A stretch of 64,000 nucleotides of DNA from VRUE01 sp044867925 (GCA_044867925.1 JBIOVV010000017.1:10832-74831), one strand, 5' to 3'; shown: positions 43,894-53,879, counted from the first letter of the stretch. Numbers and translations are program-made. Notes: a model not told the origin generated them from the letters alone.

Positions 43894-46800
43894 ATGGGGC
43901 GGCGGGACAGGCGGCATGCGAAGGGCCGTGCGCGGTGGCTGGTCGCCTTCACTCTTCTGCTTCTTGCCACGGGTTCCGTACCGGTGCTCGCCGATCCACC
44001 CGCCAGCGAATCGGACCCTGCTGGGAGTGCGGAACCATCTCCTCTTCCCGATGGCGATGATCTTCTGGAAGCGACGAAACAGGTTGAAGAAAAAGAAGAG
44101 GAACGTGCTCTAGAACTCGAATCTCCAGCCGCGGTCGCCGCACGCGAGGAATCCGAGCTTGCCTACAAAGATCTCGAATCCGCGGGGGCGGTGAGCGACC
44201 TCCTGCGCTCGACCTTCGGCGAGGAGCTCGAGGCTCTCGACCTCGACCCGGCGCGATACCTCTCCGACGCCACGCTGAAGCGCAACCTGCAAAACGACGG
44301 CGGCGCCGTCGTCACGAGCGAAGCCAAAACCGAGCTGCTCGACGCTGAAATCCCGGCCGAAGTCCGCGACGAAGATGGCGAGCTGAGCAAGGTCGACCTC
44401 AGCCTCGAAGGCACCGCTGAAGGCTTCGAGCCAGAGAACCCGGTTATCGACCTTCTCATCCCGGCCTCGCCTGCAGACGGCGTCTCCATTGGGGTGGGCG
44501 GCGAGACCTCGATCACGCAGGTCGGGGCCAACCCCGAAAGCAGTGCCCATCTCTTCGGCGACAAGGACGTGATCTACCCCGAGGTGCAGACCGACACCGA
44601 CCTACTGGCCTCGCCGCTCTCGACCGGCGTCGAGCTGTTCGACCAGCTGCGCTCGATCAAAAGTCCCGAGACTCTGCGTTTCGACTTGGACCTGCCCGAA
44701 GGCTCAGAGCTGCGGGCCAATGCTGGTGCGGCTGAAGTCTATGAAGGCGAAAGACTGCGCGCGATCATCTCCCCGCCGCACGCGATCGACGCTCAAGGAA
44801 CGCGGGTGCCGGTGACGATGGACGTGCAGGGCAGCTCGCTTGTGCTCGACATCCCCCACCGGGAAGGCGATTACGCGTACCCGATCTTGGTGGACCCCGA
44901 ATACACCCAAAACGACTGGGTCAACAACGCCTGGATCTTCTACAACCGCTACGACGTGCTGGAAGACGGAACCTTCGTTACGTCCTGGAACAACGCAAAC
45001 CTGAAAACCTCGAGATGGTGCATCTACTCCTGCTGGGGCAGCGGCCGCGGGCTCTTCGTCTCGGTCCCAAGCGGTAACTACGGTGCGCAGCAGTGGGCCC
45101 AATGGACCTACAGGACGCCGGGCGAAACCAGCTACCTCACCGGCTACCTGATCAGCCCCTTCTATCGCTACGACTTCAGCTCGCCCTGCTGGGCTGACAA
45201 ACATCCGGAGCCCCACGACTACGACGGCCTCTGGGTAGAAACCTCCCCGGGTCAGGGCTATTACAACTACCTCTACACCAACCGGGCTCTCTACTCCAAC
45301 GCCTCCATCTATAACGCCTACGGCACTCTGATGGTGTTCGGGATGAACACGGGAAGCGGCTCAAGCGATCCTTGCTGGCGCGACCTCTACGCCGGCGGCA
45401 TCGCCACCTATATGACCGATCCCGATTGGCCGACCCTCGATCCGATCTCCGGATATCCGACGGGCTGGTTTGACGACACCAAAACCTACGGGGTGAACGT
45501 CTCAGCCCACGACAAAGGCCTCGGCGTCGCCAACGTGAGGGTCAACGTTCTCGACAAGCCCGCCATCCCGCTCTACCCAAGCGACTGCCTCGGGACCCAC
45601 GACTATCCCTGCTCGCGCGACAAAGGCGGCACGATCGTCTTCAACGGCGATAACTTCCGCGAAGGGAAGTCGGAAGCAAAAGTAGTAGCGAGCGATGCTC
45701 TCCAGCGCGCCAGCAACATCTACCCTTGGACCGCCTACGTGGACAGCACTCCGCCGGAAGTCAAACTGAGCGGCGAGCTGGCCGTCGTGACCGAAGAGGA
45801 AAAAGGCGACGGCGCCGATCCAAAGAAATGGGACAAGCTGAGCCTGCCTGTCTACAACCTCAAAGTCGAAGCCGAAGACGGCTCAAAAGAAAAAGACAGC
45901 ACGCTGCGCTCGGGCGTCAAAAACATAGAAATCTTCCTCGACAAAAAAGCCACCCCCGAGACGGTGCCGTGGCTAGCCCAGACCTGCTCGGGGCCCTACT
46001 ACAGCTGCAAAATGGCGCAGACTTACGCGCTCAAAGTCGGTGCCCTGACGCCCGGCAAGCACACGCTCAAGGTCTTCGCCGTCGACCAGCTCGGCCACAA
46101 ACGCGAGCGCGACATCGAGTTCGAATTCATTCCCGCCACCGGGATGAAGGACGAGTACGTGATGCAGTATTTCCCGCTGCCCGACGGCCAGGGCAACGAA
46201 GCCGAAGAAGAGCATCCCAGTCGTCCCGAACTCGCCGTCAACGTGATGAGCGGCAACCTCGTGTTCCGCCAGAAGGACGTCGACGTCGAGGGCTACGGGG
46301 CCGACCTCGAAGTCGAACGCTTCTACAACTCACAGCTCCCCGACTACGAAAACACCGAGTGGGGGGATGGCTGGACGCTCGCGCAGACGCCTGAGCTCGA
46401 TCCCGAAGAAGGGGTTGCGCCGAAAGAAGCCGAGCTGGTCGATACAAGCGGGGGCTTCGAAGGCGGCGTTGACTTGCCTACCGAAGCCGGCAAAGCGCAG
46501 TTCGACCCGGCGCTGCAGGTGACCCTGACCAAGGAAGTGGGCGGGGGGTATGAGCTGGCAGACGAAACCGGGGAAACCGAAACCGCGATCGCCTTCGATG
46601 CCAGCGGACGCACAGAGGAACTACGCACCGAGGGCTATGCCAAGGTCGACTACGACTACGACGAAGGCAAGCTGGCGAAAATCGCGGTCGAAGACCCAGC
46701 GAGCGTCGGCGAGCTCTCCGAAGCCGAGGAAGAAGCGCTCGAATACGTGCCGCCGGCGCCGAGCTACAAAAGCACCTTCGGCGCTCTGGGCAGCGGGGAC

Positions 46801-49800
46801 GGCCAGCTGAAAGCGCCTGGCGATGTCGCGATCGCCGCCAACGGCGACCTCTTCGTCGTCGACCGCGGCAACAACCGCATCGAGCGCTTCAACCAGGAAG
46901 GCAAATTCGTCTCCAAGTTCGGGTCCGAAGGCAGCGACAACGGCCAGTTCAAACGGCCCTGCGCGATCGCGATCGACTCCTCGGGGAATCTCTGGGTGGC
47001 CGACGCGGACAACAACCGCATCCAGAAGTTCACCGCAACGGGCACATTCGTCAAAGCCGTCGGCGTCGCGGGCAACGGCAACGCGCAGTTCAACAAACCC
47101 GAAGGCATCGCGACCGATCTCAAAGGCAACGTCTACGTCGCCGACACCTTCAACTCGCGGATCCAGATACTCAACTCGGCCGGGGAATTCGTCTCCAAAG
47201 TCGGCTCCCTGGGAACCGCCGAAGGCCAGTTCAACCAACCCGTCGGCGTCGACATCGGGCCCGGTGGCAAGCTCTGGGTGGCCGATCGGGGGCTACACCG
47301 CATCAGCGAGTTCGACGCGGCGGGCACATTGCTGCGGGTCTTCGGCTCCCAGGGCAGTGGCGATGGTCAGTTCTGGTGCCCTGAAGCGATGGAGGTGGAC
47401 TCGCGGGGTAACGTCTTCGTCGGCGACCGGGCCAATAACCGCATCCAGCAGTTCAGCTCCAAGGGCAAGTACCTGACCAAATTCGGCAGCCAAGGGACCG
47501 GCGCCGGCCAGTTCAACCTGCAGTTCCCGATGGGAGTCGCCGTGGACAACCTGGGCGGGCTCTGGGTGTCCGATGTCGGCAACCACCGCATCCAGAAGTG
47601 GTCGGTGCCCAACTACCGGCCCTACTGGTTTGGAGCCTTCGGCATTGTGGGAGCGGGGGACGGGCAGCTCAAAGCGCCGGCCGACATCGCCTTTGCCGCC
47701 AACGGCGACCTCTTCATCGTCGACAAGGGCAACAACCGCATCGAGCGCTTCGACCGGGAAGGCAAATTCATCTCCAAGTTCGGCTCCTATGGCTCCAGCC
47801 CCGGCCTGTTCTCCATGCCGACGTCGATCGCGGTCGACGGCTCCAGCAAGCTCTGGATCACCGACAAGGTCAACAACCGCGTCCAGGTCTTCACCGAAGC
47901 GGGCACATTCGTCAAAGCCATCGGCGGGACAGTCTCGGGCACCGAAGCCGGCAAATTCAACGCCCCCGAAGGCATCGCCACCGACGGCGAAGGCCACGTC
48001 TACGTCGCCGACACCCTCAACAAGCGGATCCAGGTCTTCGATGAAGAAGGCAATTTCCTCACGAAATTCGGCTCGGCCGGCTCGGGCACGGGCCAGTTCA
48101 GCGAGGCCAACGCGATCGACGTCGGCCGCGACGGCGGCATCTACGTCGCCGACTGGGTCGCCAACCGGGTCCAGAAGTTCAACGAAAAATACGAATACGT
48201 CCTGCAGTTCGGATCCTCCGGCCCAGGCGATGGACAGTTCAGCCACCCCGACGCGGTCGAAGCCGATGGCAAGGGCAACGTCTTCGTCGGGGACCAGTCA
48301 AACGGCCGCGTCCAGATCTTCAACGAAGCGGGTGAATACGTCACCCAGTTCGACGCCAAAGGCTCTGGGGAAGCCCAGTTCAGCTTCACCTACCCGATGG
48401 GGATCATCGCCGACTCGAGCAACGGCGTCTGGATCACCGACGTCAGCAACAACCGCATCCAGAAGTGGCTGATCCCGAGCAGCGAAGCACCGAAAGTCCC
48501 CGAAGAAAACGACCCCTCGGTCGACATCGACCTCGAAGCCGGGGTCGTCAGCAGTGTCGAAGGGGAGGAGGCTGGGGTGAATACCTACGGGCACACCGGC
48601 ACCCTGCTCACCTCCTACGGCGGGTCCCAGGGCGAAACCAGCTACGTATATGACGCTGCCGGCCGAATGACCAAAGTCACGCTCCCGAACGGAACCTGGG
48701 GATCGATCGCCTATGAACCCACCTACGGGCGGGTGACCAAAGTCACCGTCGATCCCGCTGGCTCCGAACCGGCGAAAACGACCTTCTTCAGCTATAGCGA
48801 AGCACCGCGCCGCACGACAGTGACGCCCGAAGGGGCGCCGACGGTGGTCTACGACATCGGTCCCGACGGCTCCGTGCTCAAATGGCAAAACGTCAAAAAA
48901 CCGCCAATCTTCGACAACATCTATGGCAGTCTCTACTTTTACAAGGAAACTGCAGCACCGATCCCGACTGGCGCCCACGTCCTCGACATCCAGGCCCACG
49001 CGGATGAAGGGATCGCCTCGATCCAGGTCATCGTCAATGGCAGCCAGCTGGTTGACGAAAAGACCTGCACCGAGAACCTCGAAACCCCTGAAGTCGAGTG
49101 CCAAACGGTCAAAGACGAGTGGGTCATGGAAACCGAAAACTATGCGCCCGGGATCCTCAATCTCGAAGTCATCGCCAAAGACCGACTCGGTGAAATGGCC
49201 GCACAGCGATTCTGGGTCAATATCCCCCTGCCCCCGCCACCTCCGCCCGACGGTGCACCCGCCAGGCCGAAGTTCTCAGAAGTCGAGCGCTTCCGCGAAG
49301 AATTCGGCTTGGACATTGTGGATCCCGTCGATGACGAGATGGAGCGCAACGGCAGAATCTTCAACCTGATCAATGCCTGGACGGAGGGGGAGCCGGTCGC
49401 CCGGGCCTCTGCTGAACGTTGGGGAGTGCCGCTTCGCCCGAGGGACGTGGCTGAGATGGAATACCGAGAGCGGTATGTGGCCTCAAGTGGAACAACCATT
49501 CCTGATTGGGCTGCCTCACACGGGGCCGCCACCTATGCCGGCTATTACGTCGATCACAGGGCTGGAGGGCTGATCAGAGTCGGCTTCACCTCAGGCGAGG
49601 CCGCGAAGGTGGCCGAACTGAAAGCCATACCTGGCATCGAAGCAGCCGACCGTCTTTCGGGTTTCGGAACTACGCCTGCGCATCCGCTTGCAGAACTTGA
49701 ATCCTTGCAGGTAGCCATTGGCGTCGCCGGAGCGTCTGCCCCCTTGCGGGGCCTCATTACACGCGTTGGTATTGACGTCAAAAGCAATGTAGTGAGCGTC

Positions 49801-50661
49801 GGTGCAACCAATGTGGGTCAATCAGAAACGCAACTTCGGTCGATGTACGGGCTGACTGCGCCGTTCACGGTGTACCAGGATCCCAATCCTCCTCAAGCCC
49901 AAAGCGGCCACTGGACCGACGAAGGTCCTCTGCGCGGAGGCCATGCCATCGGGTGGTACAACGCCGAGCAGGAAACGCATTGGTGCACAGCTGGATTCGG
50001 GGCATGGGAAAAGCTGGAGAGGAAGCCAAACAATGAGGCGAGGGTTGCGCACTTTGCTCTTACCGCCGGCCATTGCTTTGGGGTGGGCGTCGCCGTCCAT
50101 AGGTTCCATGACAAAAAAGACAAAACGCCTGCTGAGATCGGCACGGTCACAAGGCGCTCGATTGGACATCAGCTTGACGAATTCGAAACCGATATAGAGG
50201 CCGTTCGTCTCAGGGATGAATCCTTCTTGGTTCCGCGCACGGTCTTTCAAGGCGGTAGGCGTCCGGCACCTATAAAGGGCGTCGGCGTTGCAAAGGAAGG
50301 GACTCCAGTCTGCATCTCAGGGGCCACGACCGAAAAACTTTTGTGCGGCTCCATACTTGGCCCTGCAGAAGTTGTGCCTTTCTATCCTAATATGGCTGAC
50401 GTTGGTCCCTTCTACCAGGTTCCGACCTCGCTGGAAACTGAAGACGGCGATAGTGGTTCGCCGATATTCAATCCTAAGACAGGCGAGGCAATCGGCCTAC
50501 ACGTCTTTGGAGGTGGAGACAAGTCGTGCTTCACACCGTTGCTGCACCCACCTCAGAACCCCGAGGGCTTCTATCCCTGGTTGATCGTGAAAAGTGCTCA
50601 AGCCCCAGGGGCACTGCATGCACCAGATATGGGCTCACTGCACATCGAGACTGCCCCGTGA
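43894..50661 (+). CDS. Giant exported NHL/RHS protein with C-terminal trypsin-like protease
   Basis: A 2255-residue protein. Signal peptide (about 1-34), acidic helical region, beta-rich domains, then an RHS-type opening near 782 (MSGNLVFRQKDVDVEGYGADL, ERFYNSQL). Twelve NHL repeats span about 956-1526 as two six-repeat sets. A single YD/RHS repeat (YVYDAAGRMTKVTLPNG) is near 1581, a beta domain near 1690, and a polyproline linker near 1778. A pro-domain-like region (about 1790-1980) precedes a chymotrypsin-fold protease with His2060 (TAGHCF), Asp2100 (TDIEAVRL) and Ser2187 (GDSGSP). In RHS proteins the C-terminus usually carries the effector, so the protease is probably the active part. Activity on host, competitor or own surface proteins cannot be told from sequence. 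Confidence 0.85.
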   Translation: MGRRDRRHAKGRARWLVAFTLLLLATGSVPVLADPPASESDPAGSAEPSPLPDGDDLLEATKQVEEKEEERALELESPAAVAAREESELAYKDLESAGAVSDLLRSTFGEELEALDLDPARYLSDATLKRNLQNDGGAVVTSEAKTELLDAEIPAEVRDEDGELSKVDLSLEGTAEGFEPENPVIDLLIPASPADGVSIGVGGETSITQVGANPESSAHLFGDKDVIYPEVQTDTDLLASPLSTGVELFDQLRSIKSPETLRFDLDLPEGSELRANAGAAEVYEGERLRAIISPPHAIDAQGTRVPVTMDVQGSSLVLDIPHREGDYAYPILVDPEYTQNDWVNNAWIFYNRYDVLEDGTFVTSWNNANLKTSRWCIYSCWGSGRGLFVSVPSGNYGAQQWAQWTYRTPGETSYLTGYLISPFYRYDFSSPCWADKHPEPHDYDGLWVETSPGQGYYNYLYTNRALYSNASIYNAYGTLMVFGMNTGSGSSDPCWRDLYAGGIATYMTDPDWPTLDPISGYPTGWFDDTKTYGVNVSAHDKGLGVANVRVNVLDKPAIPLYPSDCLGTHDYPCSRDKGGTIVFNGDNFREGKSEAKVVASDALQRASNIYPWTAYVDSTPPEVKLSGELAVVTEEEKGDGADPKKWDKLSLPVYNLKVEAEDGSKEKDSTLRSGVKNIEIFLDKKATPETVPWLAQTCSGPYYSCKMAQTYALKVGALTPGKHTLKVFAVDQLGHKRERDIEFEFIPATGMKDEYVMQYFPLPDGQGNEAEEEHPSRPELAVNVMSGNLVFRQKDVDVEGYGADLEVERFYNSQLPDYENTEWGDGWTLAQTPELDPEEGVAPKEAELVDTSGGFEGGVDLPTEAGKAQFDPALQVTLTKEVGGGYELADETGETETAIAFDASGRTEELRTEGYAKVDYDYDEGKLAKIAVEDPASVGELSEAEEEALEYVPPAPSYKSTFGALGSGDGQLKAPGDVAIAANGDLFVVDRGNNRIERFNQEGKFVSKFGSEGSDNGQFKRPCAIAIDSSGNLWVADADNNRIQKFTATGTFVKAVGVAGNGNAQFNKPEGIATDLKGNVYVADTFNSRIQILNSAGEFVSKVGSLGTAEGQFNQPVGVDIGPGGKLWVADRGLHRISEFDAAGTLLRVFGSQGSGDGQFWCPEAMEVDSRGNVFVGDRANNRIQQFSSKGKYLTKFGSQGTGAGQFNLQFPMGVAVDNLGGLWVSDVGNHRIQKWSVPNYRPYWFGAFGIVGAGDGQLKAPADIAFAANGDLFIVDKGNNRIERFDREGKFISKFGSYGSSPGLFSMPTSIAVDGSSKLWITDKVNNRVQVFTEAGTFVKAIGGTVSGTEAGKFNAPEGIATDGEGHVYVADTLNKRIQVFDEEGNFLTKFGSAGSGTGQFSEANAIDVGRDGGIYVADWVANRVQKFNEKYEYVLQFGSSGPGDGQFSHPDAVEADGKGNVFVGDQSNGRVQIFNEAGEYVTQFDAKGSGEAQFSFTYPMGIIADSSNGVWITDVSNNRIQKWLIPSSEAPKVPEENDPSVDIDLEAGVVSSVEGEEAGVNTYGHTGTLLTSYGGSQGETSYVYDAAGRMTKVTLPNGTWGSIAYEPTYGRVTKVTVDPAGSEPAKTTFFSYSEAPRRTTVTPEGAPTVVYDIGPDGSVLKWQNVKKPPIFDNIYGSLYFYKETAAPIPTGAHVLDIQAHADEGIASIQVIVNGSQLVDEKTCTENLETPEVECQTVKDEWVMETENYAPGILNLEVIAKDRLGEMAAQRFWVNIPLPPPPPPDGAPARPKFSEVERFREEFGLDIVDPVDDEMERNGRIFNLINAWTEGEPVARASAERWGVPLRPRDVAEMEYRERYVASSGTTIPDWAASHGAATYAGYYVDHRAGGLIRVGFTSGEAAKVAELKAIPGIEAADRLSGFGTTPAHPLAELESLQVAIGVAGASAPLRGLITRVGIDVKSNVVSVGATNVGQSETQLRSMYGLTAPFTVYQDPNPPQAQSGHWTDEGPLRGGHAIGWYNAEQETHWCTAGFGAWEKLERKPNNEARVAHFALTAGHCFGVGVAVHRFHDKKDKTPAEIGTVTRRSIGHQLDEFETDIEAVRLRDESFLVPRTVFQGGRRPAPIKGVGVAKEGTPVCISGATTEKLLCGSILGPAEVVPFYPNMADVGPFYQVPTSLETEDGDSGSPIFNPKTGEAIGLHVFGGGDKSCFTPLLHPPQNPEGFYPWLIVKSAQAPGALHAPDMGSLHIETAP
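46762..48471 (+). repeat. Duplicated block of six NHL repeats inside the giant gene
   Basis: Repeats 1-6 (about 46762-47620) and 7-12 (about 47635-48471) correspond one to one: each opening repeat has LKAPxDxAxAANGDLF, each third repeat has FVKA and PEGIATD, and each sixth ends NxRIQKW. This indicates duplication of a complete six-bladed propeller unit of about 0.86 kb. Confidence 0.8.
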
Positions 50662-50709
50662 CCAACCTCTTGGACTACTTTTGGTCATGGAGTAGAATGC
50701 TGAGGACTT

Positions 50710-51858
50710 ATGTATAGATCTAGAGTCATTGTTGGCATTCTTGTGATCTGGTGTGGGTTGGTCTCATGGTCCGGTATAGTCGGCTCGCCTGGTGCAAATG
50801 CTCTCCAGTCGACTGAGCCAGCGCGGACCCATTCCGCGACAGTCGATGATTGTGTTGCGGTAGCCGAAGCGACTGATTCGCGCCGCAGCATTACGTTTGT
50901 GGCGTGGTGCAGCGTGCAGCCAGGAAATGTGCGATTTGGAGTGCGGACAAATGACGATGAACCGATCGTGAGGTATTCGAAGCGGCTGGATGCTTCGAGC
51001 GGAGGACCAAAACAGAGTTCCACGTGCAGGCTTACGTCAGGGCGACTCGTCTGTAAGGCACACAAGACCGGGCCGGTGACTTTGCGAGGTGCGATCGAGA
51101 CGCAGGCTGGCGAGAGTTGCTCTGCTCCGGTGGCGGTGGTCACCGGAAGCTCCATTTTTCTGGGTCTCCCGATCGGATGTCCAGGCACGCATCCGGAGCG
51201 CCTCGGTGGCCTAGCTGGAACCCGTGCGTTTCGCACATCGCTGGGCCTTGACCTCGATCTACGAAGCCGTGACGAGCACCGGCGGCGCTATTCGCAGCTC
51301 AGGCAAGCGTGGCGCCATGGGAACCCGGTGGCTCGTTACTCGCTTGACACTTACTCTGCGCTACTACGGGCTGCCGACATTGAAGAGCTCGAATTTCGCG
51401 AACGCTATATCGCTCAGGCAAGCTCCGTCATTCCTAGATGGGCAGCAGTTCATGCCCCGGATACCTACGCAGGCTTGGCAGTTGATTTCAGAAAGTATGG
51501 CGGCACAATCTTTGTGGGCTTTACAGACGGACAAAATGCGCGAGTTGCAGAGCTGCAGAGGGAAGCTGGACTCCTTGCGCCTAATCGCATTGAGGCGCTC
51601 CCAGCCTCTCCAACGTACTCCCTAACGGAGCTCCGGAAGCTTCAAGGAGAAGTTGTCGCGTTTTTCACGGATGCTTCTAACAGGTCGAGACGGCAATTGG
51701 TGATTGCAATTGGGGTGAATGTATTGGACAATCGTGTTCAAGTGACGAGTTCTCACGTTGCTAAGCTCGAAGCGTTGCTGAGCGAAGAGTTCGGCTCTAG
51801 CGCGCCAATTGAGGCAGTATTTTCAAAAGCGTTCAAAATTGGACCCGCTAGCGATTGA
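50710..51858 (+). CDS. Exported protein homologous to the pro-domain region of the upstream protease
   Basis: A 382-residue protein with an N-terminal signal (VIVGILVIWCGLVSWSGIV). The first ~150 residues contain six Cys residues in a beta-rich domain. From about residue 190 it matches the region between the polyproline linker and the protease in the upstream giant protein: FRTSLGLDLD against FREEFGLDIV, IEELEFRERYIAQASSVIP against VAEMEYRERYVASSGTTIP, HAPDTYAGLAVD against HGAATYAGYYVD, and FVGFTDGQNARVAEL against RVGFTSGEAAKVAEL. No protease domain follows. Because pro-regions of alpha-lytic-type proteases inhibit the mature enzyme, this could be an inhibitor, chaperone or immunity-like partner (inference). 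Confidence 0.7.
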   Translation: MYRSRVIVGILVIWCGLVSWSGIVGSPGANALQSTEPARTHSATVDDCVAVAEATDSRRSITFVAWCSVQPGNVRFGVRTNDDEPIVRYSKRLDASSGGPKQSSTCRLTSGRLVCKAHKTGPVTLRGAIETQAGESCSAPVAVVTGSSIFLGLPIGCPGTHPERLGGLAGTRAFRTSLGLDLDLRSRDEHRRRYSQLRQAWRHGNPVARYSLDTYSALLRAADIEELEFRERYIAQASSVIPRWAAVHAPDTYAGLAVDFRKYGGTIFVGFTDGQNARVAELQREAGLLAPNRIEALPASPTYSLTELRKLQGEVVAFFTDASNRSRRQLVIAIGVNVLDNRVQVTSSHVAKLEALLSEEFGSSAPIEAVFSKAFKIGPASD

Positions 51859-51879
51859 ATTTCCGCTGCCTCTTTATCT

Positions 51880-52440
51880 ATGCGATCCCCTTTTATTCGT
51901 ACGATTGGCAGTGGAGCTACGTCGACTCGACTCAGCAACGGCGAGAGGATCGCGGGCGTTTCGGCGATCCTGCTCTTCGTCATCATCATGTTCTTCCACT
52001 GGTTCGGAGTCAAGGCAATCAACACCTCCAACCTGCTTTTTGCCATTGAAGCCGTCGGGTCGGGGAAAAGCGCCTGGGAAGCGCTCGACTACGTTCCTAT
52101 CGTTCTCGTGATCACGATTGCCGCCACGCTCGCCGTGGCTGCACTGCGTCTCACGAAAGCAGTTCACGGGCCTCCTGCCCCGGTCAACGCGGTGGTCGCG
52201 ATCCTCGGCATTGTCTCGGTGCTGCTGATCCTCTCTCGGATCGTCGACCCGCCCATCTTCAGCGTCGAAAGAACCATCACGATCGAAGGGACGGTGCAAT
52301 TCCCGATCTTCCTTGCTCTGCTGGCCGCAGCCGGGATCACCTTCGGTGGCTGCTTGGCCATGCGGGAGGAAGGCATTGCACTCTTCGGTCTACTCGCAAG
52401 ACGACATCGAGGCAATGGGCAGCTAGGTCCTCCAGAATGA
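51880..52440 (+). CDS. Four-helix membrane protein
   Basis: A 186-residue protein with four clear hydrophobic segments: IAGVSAILLFVIIMFFHWFG, VPIVLVITIAATLAVAAL, VNAVVAILGIVSVLLILS and FPIFLALLAAAGITFGGCLAM. The region between the first and second helix has small-residue spacing. I do not recognise an enzyme or transporter motif. It follows the pro-domain-like gene by 21 bases and its stop overlaps the start of the YWTD protein (52437-52440), so these secreted or membrane proteins may form one operon. Confidence 0.65.
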   Translation: MRSPFIRTIGSGATSTRLSNGERIAGVSAILLFVIIMFFHWFGVKAINTSNLLFAIEAVGSGKSAWEALDYVPIVLVITIAATLAVAALRLTKAVHGPPAPVNAVVAILGIVSVLLILSRIVDPPIFSVERTITIEGTVQFPIFLALLAAAGITFGGCLAMREEGIALFGLLARRHRGNGQLGPPE

Positions 52441-53663
52441 GTCGTCAACAACTCCAATCGAGAGTCATTCAAACCAAGTGTGTGGTGCTCGCTCTTCTGA
52501 TGGCGGCGCTCGCCGCGCATGTTGTGCCGGCAAGTGCCGCGATCTACTGGGCCGATGGGTATAAGCTGGGAATCGCCAACCTAGATGGCTCCTATCCAAC
52601 CTATTTCTGGTCGGGGTTTCCCCCTTACCAAGCCGGTGCCGGGTGTGGGGTTGCGACTGATGCTCAGCACATCTACTGGGCCGACCGCGCCGGGGCGATT
52701 GGTCGCGCACAGCTCGATGCGACCGTTCCAGAGCCGACGTTCATCGGAGCTGTCGACGACCCCTGTGGTGTGGCTGTCAACAAGCAGCACATCTACTGGG
52801 CCAGCAGTGGCGGGCACGCGATCGGCCGTGCGGATATTGACGGTTCAAACCAGGAACGAGACTTCATCACCGGACTGGACAGGCCTTGCGGAGTGGCTGT
52901 TGACGAGTCCCACGTTTATTGGGCAGACCTCGACGATGAAAGCATTGGCCGGGCAGACCTCGACGGCGGCAAACCGGAACTGTTCTTCATCGAGGGTGCC
53001 GAAGGAGCTTGTGGTGTCGCAGTCGACGACGCCCACATCTTTTGGGGCACCTTCAGGAATTCGATTGGGCGAGCCAACTTGGACGGCTCCATGTCGGACA
53101 CCGAATTCATCACGGGCTTGGAACGTCCGTGCGGGGTCGCTACCAACGGAAGCCAGCTCTTTTGGAGCGAGCAGTCGGATGGCTTCCACGGCCGCCTGGG
53201 AAGTGCCAGCGTCGACGGCTCTGCCATCAATCGAGATCTAGTGACGGGTCTTGGCGGTCCGTGTGGGGTGGCCGTGGACTCATGGGTCCTTGCTCCGGGA
53301 CCGCCACCGGCGCCGGCTGCTCACTTCGAGTTCGGAAAGATCCGCCACGGCTATCGAAAGGGCGCGGTGTTTATTGCTGTGCAATTCCCGGGACCGGGAA
53401 GTGCACGCGTACACGGTGCCAACGGGACAGTGGCCAAGTTTCTGCCGGAGCGGACCTCTTCAACGAGGCTGTCGGCGGGAGGCGTGAAGTGGATCAAGCT
53501 CGCGCCCGATCGGAGGACAGCCGCGGGTCGCCGCCTTCAGTATCGCCTGAAGCGGTCGGGTAGGCAGCGGATCAACCTCGGTCTCGCCTACATGGAACAG
53601 AGCGGTAAGAGCGCCTCGCGAGTTAAGGAGCTCAGCCTGCTGATGAGGCGAGCGCACCGATAG
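52437..53663 (+). CDS. Exported YWTD-type beta-propeller protein
   Basis: A 408-residue protein with a signal peptide (VVLALLMAALAAHVVPASA). About six repeats follow. Each has a CGVAV/CGVAT unit, a HIYWAD-type strand (IYWADRAG, IYWASSGG, VYWADLDD, IFWGTFRN) and an IGRAxLDG strand, as in LDL-receptor YWTD propellers. Each blade contains one conserved Cys, which may form disulphides between blades. The C-terminal ~120 residues form a separate basic beta domain. Such propellers usually bind proteins or ligands. The gene is coupled to the membrane protein before it and ends 15 bases before a cobalamin riboswitch, which belongs to the next operon. Confidence 0.8.
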   Translation: MSRQQLQSRVIQTKCVVLALLMAALAAHVVPASAAIYWADGYKLGIANLDGSYPTYFWSGFPPYQAGAGCGVATDAQHIYWADRAGAIGRAQLDATVPEPTFIGAVDDPCGVAVNKQHIYWASSGGHAIGRADIDGSNQERDFITGLDRPCGVAVDESHVYWADLDDESIGRADLDGGKPELFFIEGAEGACGVAVDDAHIFWGTFRNSIGRANLDGSMSDTEFITGLERPCGVATNGSQLFWSEQSDGFHGRLGSASVDGSAINRDLVTGLGGPCGVAVDSWVLAPGPPPAPAAHFEFGKIRHGYRKGAVFIAVQFPGPGSARVHGANGTVAKFLPERTSSTRLSAGGVKWIKLAPDRRTAAGRRLQYRLKRSGRQRINLGLAYMEQSGKSASRVKELSLLMRRAHR

Positions 53664-53677
53664 ACTCGCCTGCGTAA

Positions 53678-53845
53678 ATCGGTCGGTGGTCAAGGGAAGT
53701 CCGGTGCGAAACCGGCGCGGTCCCGCCACTGTGACCGGGTCAAGGACGTCGCAGGCGCTTGAGCGTCAGCCACTGGGGAGGACACGGAGTCTCCGGGAAG
53801 GCGCGGCAGACGAACCCCGGAAGCCAGGAGACCTGTCCCCGGCCA
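53678..53845 (+). ncRNA. Cobalamin (B12) riboswitch
   Basis: The conserved core is present: GGGAAGTCCGGTGCGAAACC, then GGCGCGGTCCCGCCACTGTG, followed by an extended arm and the 3' element GCCAGGAGACCTG at 53823-53835. This is the standard AdoCbl/MeCbl riboswitch consensus. It precedes the DUF4430/ECF operon by about 35 bases, so it very likely represses that operon when cobalamin is plentiful. The L5-L13 kissing loop could not be assigned with certainty by eye. Confidence 0.93.
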
Positions 53846-53879
53846 GCCAATACAACCCTCGAGGAAAGGGCGGCTTCAA

